DNA from: Marinomonas rhizomae
GTDB taxonomy: Bacteria; Pseudomonadota; Gammaproteobacteria; Pseudomonadales; Marinomonadaceae
Length of the DNA stretch: 64,000 nucleotides
Reading direction: 5' to 3'
NCBI RefSeq assembly: GCF_003315485.1
Contig: NZ_QNSE01000003.1
Coordinates: 186,001 to 250,000 of the forward strand
The notes under the pieces were generated by a model. It had not been told where the DNA came from and did not search any database. It saw only the letters and a list, made by a program, of their open reading frames with translations. Positions 9,412-17,149 of the stretch are shown piece by piece. The first letter of the stretch is position 1; each line of letters begins with the position of its first letter. Both the position numbers and the translations under genes were made by a program.

Positions 9412-9660
9412 ATGCGTTCTATCGTTATTCTAGGGAAATGCTCTAATCAAATTTTATCAAAGGCAATGCTTCTAATTAGGTCACTTCAAAGTGAAAATGT
9501 TAGGTATAAAAAACTATCCGGATTGCGGCGTTACTCTGCTATCAAAATCAATAAAAATTACCGTATTCTCTTATCTCCGTCTGGATCTATTTTTGTTGGT
9601 TCTCACAGTCAGTATGAGCGAAAGATTAAGCAGTTAAGGAAGGTAGGAGAAGGAAAATGA
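9412..9660 (+). CDS. RelE/ParE-like small protein (candidate toxin)
   Basis: 82 residues, basic. The central and C-terminal parts follow the RelE/ParE-fold pattern: KKLSGLRRYSAIKI, then NYRILLSPSGSIFVGSH, then QYERKI. These correspond to the strand-turn-strand 'xxYRVxF ... VxxVGHHxxY' region of the superfamily. RelE members cut mRNA on the ribosome and ParE members inhibit gyrase; the sequence does not say which, and the protein is shorter than most ParE toxins. AGGAAGATT lies just ahead of ATG 9412. The last four bases overlap the next ORF (ATGA at 9657), so the two are translationally coupled. No small canonical antitoxin is adjacent; the partner would be the 637-residue protein. Fold call moderate, activity unknown. 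Confidence 0.6.
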   Translation: MRSIVILGKCSNQILSKAMLLIRSLQSENVRYKKLSGLRRYSAIKINKNYRILLSPSGSIFVGSHSQYERKIKQLRKVGEGK

Positions 9661-11570
9661 AGAATAAATCCATTGCTTTGAAAGATATGGTGAAAGAGCT
9701 TGGCTATGAAAATATTGACTCATTATCAAACCAAATCAGAGACATTCTAAAAGATAAGGAAGATTTTAAGAAGCGTTATGTTATTGACGAAAGTATGGAT
9801 GTTAGAAGCCGTCAAGAAAGATTTTTAGTATCGAATGATGCGGAGACGTTAGTAGATAACATTGCCATAATTCAGCAGTATTCAAACTTATTTGGAAAGG
9901 CACCTGAAGGTGAAAAATGGAAGTTACCTTATTACCACCAGTTAAAAAATGGTGTTGATGAAAAATCATTCAAAAAAAATATTCATAAACAGATGGATAA
10001 GTTGAATAGCAACCTTAACAGAACAAAACGTAGTTTGAAAAGCTTGCCTATTTTTAGCAATACCGTCCTAAACAACCCTAAGCTTGATATCCGAGATACC
10101 AGTATTCGAGAGCTAATGGAGAAGGATTTAGGATCGGATAATCTGATTGATTTTGGAAAGGTATATGAGCTAACCACATGGAACGAGCTTCTTGATCTAC
10201 AAGAAAAGGTAGCAGAAGGGGAAACTACATCGCTGAATTATCAGTTGATTGGTGACAAATTGATGTCTCTTGGAGATATCGAACAGTCCATAGTGGCACT
10301 TGAGGAGTCAGTAGAATTAGATTCTGAAAACGGAGTTGCTTGGGCTCTTCTCTCTCATATTTATTATCAGATATTGGCAAAACATCTGAACGAACACCAT
10401 AAAGCACTTGCACGAACAGAATTTATTGGTTTCATTGAAAATCCAATTAACTCTGAAGAGTATTGGATTAACGAAAGAGTTGAGGATACGTTTAATGATG
10501 TATCAAAATTGAGAGAGCAGTTTGTTAATGTTGCCATTAAAGCGTTACGGTATTGGCCATCTTGGGAAGGGCTACCGATAAGATTAGATGATGGTACCGA
10601 GAAGCCAAACTACTACCATTCTCTACAACAAAGTGGAGGAACATCATTAGAGCTAAAAAGAAGTGATTTATTTTTAATATTCCTTAACCAAATCAATGAA
10701 CAGGACTTCCTGCAGAACCGCGATCAATACATTGAAATTTTACGCTCTTTTCAGCATTGGAATATAGATTTATATCCACTTACAAATATCCATTTTTTTC
10801 CATTAGATTTTTATGGCCCCTTAATACGTTACATAAGTTGGGTTAATAAAGGCGAAGTGGCTAACGTTATTAAAAAGTTAGCGAAGCAACTAGAGTGCTA
10901 TAGCCATTCTGCAGATAAAAGCATTATGTTTCTTCAAAATCCATTTGTTAGTCAAATGTTTTGGAAGCACCTTGGAAGAAAGGAGTATACAAATCTCCTA
11001 ATGTCGTTGGAAGGTATGGTGTGTAAGAATATTTGTAATTCACGAATCGAGACATTAGCAACGTTACAATTGGAAGAGATTCTTAATTGCTTCAAAGACC
11101 TTAGTAAGTTATTGCAAGAAGAGTGGTTCACTTGCCATAAGCTACTAGATGTAAGCGAAAATCGAGAAATATCCGGTGTTTCTAGCGAAGCAGTTAAGAG
11201 TCAATTAGACGTTTCGTCTCATAGCTCACTGAAGCTTATCGATAGTTGGAAAAGTTATCTCGATGATGCTTTATATACCAAGAACGTGCACGCTCCAGGA
11301 GATAGGCATGTACTTATTTTTATGGCTTCATTTATTGAGGTTTACCATAACCTTAATATCAATGAAAACTCAGAAATTATGATGTTATTTGTCAATAATA
11401 AACAGTATTTTTCCTACGTTAGGGCACGTCTTGACGAACGCGTGATATCACTGTTTTTTAACTATATTTTAGATAAAAAACAATTTTTTGAGACAAACCT
11501 ATATGACGCGACACAGAAATTAATCCTTCTAGATCAGGAACTAGCGATGGAAGACTTAGAGTTTTATTAA
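9657..11570 (+). CDS. unrecognised 637-residue protein, coupled to the RelE/ParE-like gene
   Basis: I do not recognise this family. It is soluble, with no signal peptide or membrane segment, charged and mostly helical in character. Residues ~194-241 (GDKLMSLGDIEQSIVALEES and the following helix) look like a TPR pair. The N-terminus (ALKDMVKELGYENIDSLSN) could be a small helical or DNA-binding domain, and the region ~95-125 is lysine-rich. No nuclease, ATPase, methylase or NADase motif was seen. It overlaps the upstream RelE/ParE-like gene by 4 bases (ATGA) and shares its palindrome-bearing promoter, and it ends at a strong bidirectional terminator, so the two genes form a complete operon. Its position between defence genes and the island integrase makes a regulatory, antitoxin-like or defence role plausible but unproven. 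Confidence 0.85.
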   Translation: MKNKSIALKDMVKELGYENIDSLSNQIRDILKDKEDFKKRYVIDESMDVRSRQERFLVSNDAETLVDNIAIIQQYSNLFGKAPEGEKWKLPYYHQLKNGVDEKSFKKNIHKQMDKLNSNLNRTKRSLKSLPIFSNTVLNNPKLDIRDTSIRELMEKDLGSDNLIDFGKVYELTTWNELLDLQEKVAEGETTSLNYQLIGDKLMSLGDIEQSIVALEESVELDSENGVAWALLSHIYYQILAKHLNEHHKALARTEFIGFIENPINSEEYWINERVEDTFNDVSKLREQFVNVAIKALRYWPSWEGLPIRLDDGTEKPNYYHSLQQSGGTSLELKRSDLFLIFLNQINEQDFLQNRDQYIEILRSFQHWNIDLYPLTNIHFFPLDFYGPLIRYISWVNKGEVANVIKKLAKQLECYSHSADKSIMFLQNPFVSQMFWKHLGRKEYTNLLMSLEGMVCKNICNSRIETLATLQLEEILNCFKDLSKLLQEEWFTCHKLLDVSENREISGVSSEAVKSQLDVSSHSSLKLIDSWKSYLDDALYTKNVHAPGDRHVLIFMASFIEVYHNLNINENSEIMMLFVNNKQYFSYVRARLDERVISLFFNYILDKKQFFETNLYDATQKLILLDQELAMEDLEFY

Positions 11571-11600
11571 GGCTAATTGATTAGAGATTTGTAACCAATG

Positions 11601-11636
11601 AAAAAACATAACCAGTTTTAAGCTGGTTATGTTTTA
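11601..11636. terminator. bidirectional terminator between the 637-residue gene and the integrase gene
   Basis: CATAACCAG (11607-11615) and CTGGTTATG (11623-11631) form a 9-bp stem with a 7-nt loop. It is flanked by an A-run (11601-11606) and TTTTATT (from 11632), so it can stop transcripts from both converging genes. Confidence 0.85.
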
Positions 11637-12860
11637 TTAATTTGCCATGCTCCTGAGATACCAATCCTCCATAAGTAGCTTTCTTTTCTGTAGTAGATCC
11701 CCACGCTGATACGCGGCCTCAGCCTGGTCCTTCAGTTTATGTGCAAGAGCATGCTCAATCACTTCTCTTGGATAGCTGGTTGTTTCACCGGCCCAGTCAC
11801 GAAAAGTTGAACGAAAACCGTGTTGAGTTAAGTCTTTTCTATCCATGCGCTTAAGAACGGCTGTAAGCGTCATATCTGACATCTGCTTACCTTGTTGACC
11901 TGGGAAGACTAAATTTCCACCAGCAACCCTAGGGAGCTCTTGAAGTATCTTAATGGCACCTGTTGAAAGAGGGACTCGATGTTCCTTGCGAGCTTTCATG
12001 CGCTCTGCTGGAACAATCCATATCTTGTTATCAAAATCGATTTCATCCCATGTAGCACCACGTACTTCACCAGAACGAGCAACCGTTAAGATTGAGAATT
12101 CAAGCGCTCTGGCTGAAAGGCCGGGGCGCTTGGATAGCTCTTTCATGAAGTCAGCAATTTCAGCATAAGGGAGGGCAGCATGATGTTTGCGTTTCTGAAT
12201 CTTACTTGGTTCTGGAAGCAACGGTTTGAGCATGCCTTTCCAACCGGCTGGATTATCACCTTCTCTAAATTCTTTTGCTTTCGCATAGTCCAAGATCGTT
12301 TCAATACGACCACGCAGACGACTAGCGGTTTCATTCTTTTCAAGCCAGATCGGCTGAAGCACTTCAAGTATGTGTGTTTTATTAATTTGATTGACAGAGA
12401 GGTGACCAATAATAGGGAAGGCGTATTGCTCTAAGCTTGAGCGCCATTGAGCTATATGCTTTATGTTCTTAAGCTCTTTTTCTTTCATGTTTAAAACTAA
12501 TTGAGCGCACTCATTGAAAGTAGTATTTCTACCCTGTTGACGAATGATTTCAGCTTTTCGCTCTTTCTTAGCTTCTATTGGGTTGATACCGGCTTTGATC
12601 TCACTACGAAGCTCTCTAGCTTTATCTCTTGCTTCAGAGAGTGTTACTTCAGGATAACTGCCTAAACCAAGAAAGAGACGGTTAGGGACTTCTTTACCTT
12701 CTTTGTTTATTCTGGTCCCCATAAGCATGTTGAGAACCCAGCTTCTGGAGTTACCAGCAACTTTCAAAGATAAGCCACTAACACCACCAACAGCATGACG
12801 ACCATCTTGTTTTATCTTAGAGACAGCTAGGGCAGTAAGCTCTTTTGCAATTTTTGGCAT
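11637..12860 (-). CDS. P4-type tyrosine integrase of the island
   Basis: 407 residues with the layout of P4-like phage and island integrases: an N-terminal DUF4102-type arm-binding domain (~1-95), a SAM-like core-binding domain (~110-205) and a C-terminal catalytic domain (~225-400). The tyrosine recombinase residues are visible: Arg262 (VARSGEVRG), His347-x-x-Arg350 (QHGFRSTFRD), His374 (HALAH) and the nucleophile Tyr384 (EAAYQRGD). The enzyme excises and integrates the element by site-specific strand exchange. It is intact. Its 5' end faces the core genome, and integrases of this class usually sit next to the att site they start from, so the right junction should lie within 12,861-13,060. 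No tRNA gene is seen there, so the target is not the commonest one. Confidence 0.93.
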   Translation of the reverse strand: MPKIAKELTALAVSKIKQDGRHAVGGVSGLSLKVAGNSRSWVLNMLMGTRINKEGKEVPNRLFLGLGSYPEVTLSEARDKARELRSEIKAGINPIEAKKERKAEIIRQQGRNTTFNECAQLVLNMKEKELKNIKHIAQWRSSLEQYAFPIIGHLSVNQINKTHILEVLQPIWLEKNETASRLRGRIETILDYAKAKEFREGDNPAGWKGMLKPLLPEPSKIQKRKHHAALPYAEIADFMKELSKRPGLSARALEFSILTVARSGEVRGATWDEIDFDNKIWIVPAERMKARKEHRVPLSTGAIKILQELPRVAGGNLVFPGQQGKQMSDMTLTAVLKRMDRKDLTQHGFRSTFRDWAGETTSYPREVIEHALAHKLKDQAEAAYQRGDLLQKRKLLMEDWYLRSMAN

Positions 12861-12871
12861 CGAATTACCTT

Positions 12872-12892
12872 GTACATCAACCAGTACATCAA
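12872..12892. repeat. direct repeat GTACATCAA x2 in front of the integrase gene
   Basis: GTACATCAA occurs at 12872-12880 and 12884-12892, a 12-base period just 12 bases upstream of the integrase start codon. The spacing puts both copies on nearly the same helix face. Integrase arm-type or excisionase/repressor sites often look like this, but no assignment is proven. Confidence 0.4.
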
Positions 12893-12955
12893 TAGAAGTG
12901 AGATTTTAGTATATCCGGCTGGACGCTATTGGAAAAGGGTTTTTTATAAGTTACT

Positions 12956-12978
12956 GATATATAATGCTTTAATATATC
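12956..12978. repeat. inverted repeat near the integrase promoter / island edge
   Basis: GATATAT (12956-12962) and ATATATC (12972-12978) are perfect 7-base arms around a 9-base spacer, upstream of the integrase gene. It could be a core recombination site or an operator. It is AT-rich, so chance is possible. Confidence 0.3.
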
Positions 12979-13003
12979 ATAATGAACTTTATTGGAAGCT
13001 ATT

Positions 13004-13026
13004 ATGGCGGACTTGCTCACCGCCAT
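13004..13026. repeat. hairpin ATGGCGG/CCGCCAT at the island-core junction
   Basis: ATGGCGG (13004-13010) pairs with CCGCCAT (13020-13026) across a 9-base loop, in a GC-richer patch than its surroundings. It lies between the integrase promoter and the terminator of the core phosphatase gene, where the att site is expected. It might be an att core or a terminator with the following A/T stretch. Confidence 0.35.
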
Positions 13027-13030
13027 TATT

Positions 13031-13061
13031 AAAAAAAGACATCATATGATGTCTTTTTTTT
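13031..13061. terminator. perfect palindromic terminator downstream of the PhoD-like gene
   Basis: GACATCATATGATGTC (13038-13053) is a 16-bp palindrome flanked by A7 and T8, about 30 bases after the stop codon of the minus-strand phosphatase gene. The symmetrical A and T runs make it active on either strand. It marks the likely edge of the ancestral chromosome. Confidence 0.85.
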
Positions 13062-13089
13062 CATCTATAGTTTATCAACTCTGCGCTCT

Positions 13090-14988
13090 TTACTCCCAAG
13101 TAGCATCTTGCTCAGAAAGTCTAAAATGTATATCACGACCATCCGAACACAGTTGGATAACTGTAGATGGCGAGCCATCTTTATTTAATGATACTAAGCT
13201 TACACCTGATGCATTTAGAAGGCGTTTTCCATTATCTGATGTTTCTGGCTTATGAGGAATAACTTTCATGCTGCGCCGTCTAGTAAACCAGTTTAATGGC
13301 GAGCGTGGTGAGTAAAGCCAACGGTTTAAGCGATCAAAAATCCCCAATAACCGCTTAGGAAATTCGTTTTTGATTCCACTGCTGGTAATTTGCCATAAGT
13401 CTGACCCTTGTTTATTACCGCGCAGTTGGATGTCGTAAACAAAAGAGTAATGAACATCTCCTGATAAAATGACAAAGTTTTGTGGCGTTTTATTGTGTCT
13501 AAACATATTCACTAGGGTGTATGCTGAGCCAGGATGGGCCATCCAGTTTTCTGCATCCACCATCAGGGACTGGCCAAACCAAGTAAACACTCGTTGAACA
13601 CTTTCAATGAGTTTGACTCCAAAAATGGGCGCAGGCGATACAAGGATAACCGCCTCTAGACCTTTCAACTGCTGCTGTAGATCCGTTAACGCCTCCCAGT
13701 CCATTAAACCTGACGGTTTTTCTAATGATTTTTCAGAGCGCCAGCGATGAGTACGTGTATCCAATACAACAAGAGGTGGTGTTGTCTGCCAAGTGTAGTT
13801 CCAATTAGAGAAATAGAAGAGCTTGTGTAGTAATTCATCATGATGCTTTTTGCCTGGTTGAATCAGTACGGTTTGTATTTCGTGAATCAGCTCATTCGAA
13901 AAATGTTCGGGGGCATTGCCCCACCCTTGGCACATTAGATAGCCGAGTAGGGCGTTGCCAATAATTCGAGCCGAAAAATCATGATTATAGGCTGCGTCTT
14001 CCCAAGCTGCGGTAAGGTTCCAGTCATCCGTAATATCATGATCATCAAAAATCATGGCTACGGGAAGGTGGGCAAGGGAACGACGAACTTTAGGTAAGCC
14101 TTTAACAAAATCTTCGATGATCGGTATTTGTTTAGTAAAAATGGCTTCATGCTCATCAGACAAGCCTGGAGGGACAGATATTCCCCCTTTCTCAAATATT
14201 AAATCCCAGCCTTTAGGAGACCAAACAAGTGCATACATAGCAAACACTTCAGCTAATGAAATCAAATGATTTTGAGCTGTGTCTGTTGTAAAAACAGGCT
14301 TTCGTACGCCACCAAAAACTTGATCTATCATGCCTCGGTTCTGTTTGTTTTCGGGTAGAAGTGTCTCTCGTGCGTAGTAGTAAGCCGTTGTTTTATGTAG
14401 TTGATGGGAGCTATTAATCTCCGCGCAGGGGAGTTTTTCGTCGGGCATTCTGAGGCGTGGAATAAGTTGATGAATAGCCCATAACATTGGCGCTGCGACA
14501 TCGTCGGCGTATATTTGATCGCCACTCATCATCAAGACGCTTGGCCAATCACTGGGAGCTGTATCTTGCAACAACTCATCAACTCGTAATAATCCATCTT
14601 TGCTTGGATGGTGAGGCTTTCGGCAGGAGCCATGCAAGATTTTATTTATATTCGGTTGAATGATAAAAAATGGTAATGGCTGATTAGGATAAACAAGATC
14701 TTCAGCCCAATACGTCCAATCTAAGCCATTAAGTCTCAGGTCATAATGAATCGGTTGGCTAGTTGGTAAAGTATTCTCTAGGGCAATATCAAGTAGGTTG
14801 ATGAAAAGACCATCACCCGCTTTCAGTTGTGTGTGGTATTTGGCTATTTGATGAGTCTTAAGTGTCAATAAAATAGCATCGTTTTGAAGCAACGTGAGAT
14901 CTAATTTTACGGACTCTGTAGTCATCAACCAAAGCGTTAGCCTATCGGCTGTCATTCTTCTTAATAGCGGCCCAGCTAATACCTGCAT
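13090..14988 (-). CDS. PhoD-like metallophosphatase/phosphodiesterase
   Basis: 632 residues from ATG 14988; the in-frame ATG at 15000 is four codons upstream, but its own GGAGA is ideally placed as the ribosome site for 14988. No signal peptide, so probably cytoplasmic, unlike secreted PhoD. Metal-site motifs of the PhoD-like calcineurin phosphoesterase class run in order: HGSCRKPH (~145), MMSGDQIYADDV (~175), FDDHDITDDWN (~315) and LSGDVHYSF (~510). These supply the Asp, His and Asn ligands for the metal centre. PhoD-type enzymes hydrolyse phosphate mono- or diesters; the true substrate here is unknown. The gene stands alone, ends at a strong palindromic terminator, and borders the island. 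Confidence 0.8.
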   Translation of the reverse strand: MQVLAGPLLRRMTADRLTLWLMTTESVKLDLTLLQNDAILLTLKTHQIAKYHTQLKAGDGLFINLLDIALENTLPTSQPIHYDLRLNGLDWTYWAEDLVYPNQPLPFFIIQPNINKILHGSCRKPHHPSKDGLLRVDELLQDTAPSDWPSVLMMSGDQIYADDVAAPMLWAIHQLIPRLRMPDEKLPCAEINSSHQLHKTTAYYYARETLLPENKQNRGMIDQVFGGVRKPVFTTDTAQNHLISLAEVFAMYALVWSPKGWDLIFEKGGISVPPGLSDEHEAIFTKQIPIIEDFVKGLPKVRRSLAHLPVAMIFDDHDITDDWNLTAAWEDAAYNHDFSARIIGNALLGYLMCQGWGNAPEHFSNELIHEIQTVLIQPGKKHHDELLHKLFYFSNWNYTWQTTPPLVVLDTRTHRWRSEKSLEKPSGLMDWEALTDLQQQLKGLEAVILVSPAPIFGVKLIESVQRVFTWFGQSLMVDAENWMAHPGSAYTLVNMFRHNKTPQNFVILSGDVHYSFVYDIQLRGNKQGSDLWQITSSGIKNEFPKRLLGIFDRLNRWLYSPRSPLNWFTRRRSMKVIPHKPETSDNGKRLLNASGVSLVSLNKDGSPSTVIQLCSDGRDIHFRLSEQDATWE

Positions 14989-15045
14989 AATTTCTCCCAT
15001 ATCAACTTAGTGATAATACTTAACAGCATTTAACACGTCGTTGGT

Positions 15046-15444
15046 TTAGGGTGCAGCTAAATGGTCGACAATAGCTTTTCCTTTCTTGGTGGTAGAAGTG
15101 ACTGTCATTTTTGCACTGAGTATTAATTGATCATTATCAGAACGATGAACTTGTTGAAGAAAGTTTAGTTTGAGCTTAGATAGGCGTTCTACCGTTGACT
15201 GAATATAAAATACATCACCACTTCGCATAGATTGAATATAGTCGATTTCCGCTTTGATCAAAACAAGATAAATGCCTTGTGCGGTGATATTGGCAAAGTC
15301 TAGCCCTCTTGTCTTTATAAATTGATGCCTAGCGTGCTCTAAATAATTTTGATAAACGGCGTTGTTAACAATCCCTTGTATATCGCATTCATAATCACGG
15401 ACCTCAAAATAAATACGATCTTTTTGACTCAAGTTGTCCTGCAT
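15046..15444 (-). CDS. YbgC/FadM-type acyl-CoA thioesterase (hot-dog fold)
   Basis: 132 residues, the usual size of a single 4HBT hot-dog domain. The N-terminal motif VRDYECDIQGIVNNAVYQNY matches the active-site loop of this group, with Asp (in CDIQG) as the catalytic acid, followed by the long hot-dog helix EHARHQF. Members hydrolyse short- or medium-chain acyl-CoA thioesters; the exact chain length cannot be read from sequence. AAGG lies eight bases before ATG 15444. It is flanked by the GGDEF-like gene and the PhoD-like gene on the same strand with small gaps, so it may share a transcript with them. Confidence 0.85.
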   Translation of the reverse strand: MQDNLSQKDRIYFEVRDYECDIQGIVNNAVYQNYLEHARHQFIKTRGLDFANITAQGIYLVLIKAEIDYIQSMRSGDVFYIQSTVERLSKLKLNFLQQVHRSDNDQLILSAKMTVTSTTKKGKAIVDHLAAP

Positions 15445-15467
15445 TGTATTACCTTATACATAGTTGT

Positions 15468-16496
15468 TTATTCATGGTGGGCAATCTGATTTTTGCCAGA
15501 CCGTTTTGCATACATCAAATAGTGCAGTGAACGTTGCACTAGTTCATTAGGACTTTCATCACCGAACAATGTCGCAACACCAACGGATACAGTTACTTGA
15601 CGGAATAAAACCTTGGTGTTTTTATAGCGAATTTTTTGGATAGATACTTTATTGCGGATAGACTCAGCTAATTGAGAGGCGACACTAAGCTCGGTTTCAC
15701 TTAGGAGCATGGCAAATCGACCTCCTTTTAAGCGCGCAATAAAGCCATTATCAGGCAGGAGAGCATGCAGAAGTTTTGCAATGTATCGAATAAGTGAAGT
15801 GCCTGCTTTGTTTCCATACTCTTTATTAACAAGGCCGAGATTATCAATATCTATCAGTAATAAAGTTAAGTCGTCTTCCGCATAAGGAATCATTGAAAAT
15901 AATGATCGCTCAAAGCCCTTTTCATTAGCTAGTAAAGTCATGGAATCAAGTTCAGTATTCTTCTTTGCATCTAATAATTCTGAACGTAGCGTGGCTAACT
16001 CTTCTTGAGCAGACTGTAGAGCGCTGCTAAAAGTATCAACGGCCTGACTCGCTTTGAATGCACCTTGCTCTAGAAGTAGTGCGATTTGTTCAATTTGCGT
16101 TGCTTCCTTAGCATTTGTCAAAGCCGCTTTGCTGGCGCGTAGGTTACGATTAAAAGAATCTAACTCAATGGATATATTTTTCGTGTCTGTTTCTAATGTA
16201 GTGGTTAACTCTCTCAACGCTGGCTCTTGGCGATGAGCATGATGAAACTCTTCTGGTAATAGGAACTCATTAAACAGTTCTTGAGATACGAATGCGGGTA
16301 AACCGCCAAATCGGCGTAAAGCGCGGTCAACAACCTGATTAAATTGAGGGTTTCTATTAGAGGCGTACTCGTACCATATTCCATAATTATACGGAGTTGG
16401 TGGAATATCCAGCTTCGCCATAAGTGGCACCGCTGAACGCAATAGCTGATTAGCTTGCTTTATATTATGTTGGAACATCGGAACCTCTGTTGCCAT
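15468..16496 (-). CDS. GGDEF-fold protein with degenerate active site (KGGRF)
   Basis: 342 residues. The N-terminal ~130 residues are helical and unclassified (TPYNYGIWYEYAS is typical of a family of soluble GGDEF proteins), followed by a coiled-coil-like stretch (~105-160) and a C-terminal GGDEF fold (~175-340) with LLLIDIDNLGLVNKEYG. Where active diguanylate cyclases have GG(D/E)EF, this protein reads RLKGGRFAML, so the metal and catalytic acid residues are lost. It is probably not a working cyclase and may bind GTP or c-di-GMP, or act through protein contacts. The start at 16496 is backed by GGAGGT eight or so bases upstream. It is intact in every other respect. Confidence 0.8.
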   Translation of the reverse strand: MATEVPMFQHNIKQANQLLRSAVPLMAKLDIPPTPYNYGIWYEYASNRNPQFNQVVDRALRRFGGLPAFVSQELFNEFLLPEEFHHAHRQEPALRELTTTLETDTKNISIELDSFNRNLRASKAALTNAKEATQIEQIALLLEQGAFKASQAVDTFSSALQSAQEELATLRSELLDAKKNTELDSMTLLANEKGFERSLFSMIPYAEDDLTLLLIDIDNLGLVNKEYGNKAGTSLIRYIAKLLHALLPDNGFIARLKGGRFAMLLSETELSVASQLAESIRNKVSIQKIRYKNTKVLFRQVTVSVGVATLFGDESPNELVQRSLHYLMYAKRSGKNQIAHHE

Positions 16497-16658
16497 GATT
16501 TACCTCCAAGACGTCCCATTTCATTGGTGATAACTTTTATGTTTATAAAAGAGCGCGAAAGCTCGGTAACATTACGGCTTCGATTTTATAACGACTTTGT
16601 CACGTTTTCGTATTCTTGAAAACAAAAATATAATAGTTCTTTTAAAAATTAATAACTA

Positions 16659-17003
16659 TTAACCGCCAGTAAATTTACTAGAATAGCCTTCTTTTTCAAG
16701 TAGTTCTTTTACTTTTGCTCTATTGTCACCTTGAATCTCTATCTGGCCATCCTTGACAGCACCACCAGTGCCACACTGAGTTTTTAGTTTTTTACCGAGT
16801 TGCTTTAAGGCATCCTCAGCAAGAGGAAGCCCTGCAACAACAGTAACGCCTTTCCCTTTTCGACCCTTTGTTTCTAAGGATATCAGGACTTTACCATTTC
16901 CAATAACGCTCTCTTTTTTACATTTGCATTGAGAAGTAGAAAGCTCGCAGTCTGGGCAAAGGCGACCTTGATCAGTTGAATACACCAAGTTTCGATTTTT
17001 CAT
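16659..17003 (-). CDS. yciH: YciH, SUI1/eIF1-like translation factor
   Basis: 114 residues from ATG 17003; an alternative TTG start at 17015 is less likely because the AAAGG element would touch it. The N-terminus carries a small cysteine motif (CPDCELSTSQCKCKK) and the C-terminal ~80 residues are a SUI1 domain: KGRKGKGVTVV, LKTQCGTGGAVKDGQIEIQG and a final FTGG. YciH is related to eukaryotic eIF1, and in bacteria it affects start-site fidelity and stress expression. The gene is divergent from the GNAT gene and followed by a ~160-base gap in which I see no further gene. Confidence 0.92.
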   Translation of the reverse strand: MKNRNLVYSTDQGRLCPDCELSTSQCKCKKESVIGNGKVLISLETKGRKGKGVTVVAGLPLAEDALKQLGKKLKTQCGTGGAVKDGQIEIQGDNRAKVKELLEKEGYSSKFTGG

Positions 17004-17112
17004 GGGCTTTGACAACCTTTAATATCTGTTCAAACTCAGCATTTTATCACTTCAATAAATTCGAAACAGATAAAAATTGCATATTTCAGCATTTCGATAA
17101 AATCTGCGCTAA

Positions 17113-17131
17113 GATAATGATAATAGTAGTT
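17113..17131. promoter_or_regulatory. partial Fur-box-like site between yciH and the GNAT gene
   Basis: GATAATGATAAT (17113-17124) matches the first two hexamers of the Fur box exactly, while the third hexamer is poor (14 of 19 positions overall). It sits 19 to 37 bases before the GNAT start. Single AT-rich matches are common, so this is only a hint. Confidence 0.25.
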
Positions 17132-17149
17132 TTAAAAAGCGTGTTGGAT

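Noticed and set aside
12143..12434. Open frames on both strands inside the integrase gene
   Set aside because: They lie wholly within the intact integrase gene in other frames, with no ribosome site or recognisable protein pattern; shadows of the real gene.
12861..13089. tRNA gene or tRNA 3' end as the integration site
   Set aside because: I looked for an acceptor-stem, T-loop (GGTTCRA-type) and CCA end on both strands and saw none; only short hairpins and the terminator are there.
12992..13255. Plus-strand frame across the terminator and the phosphatase gene end
   Set aside because: It crosses a strong palindromic terminator and runs antisense to a well-supported gene; no ribosome site.
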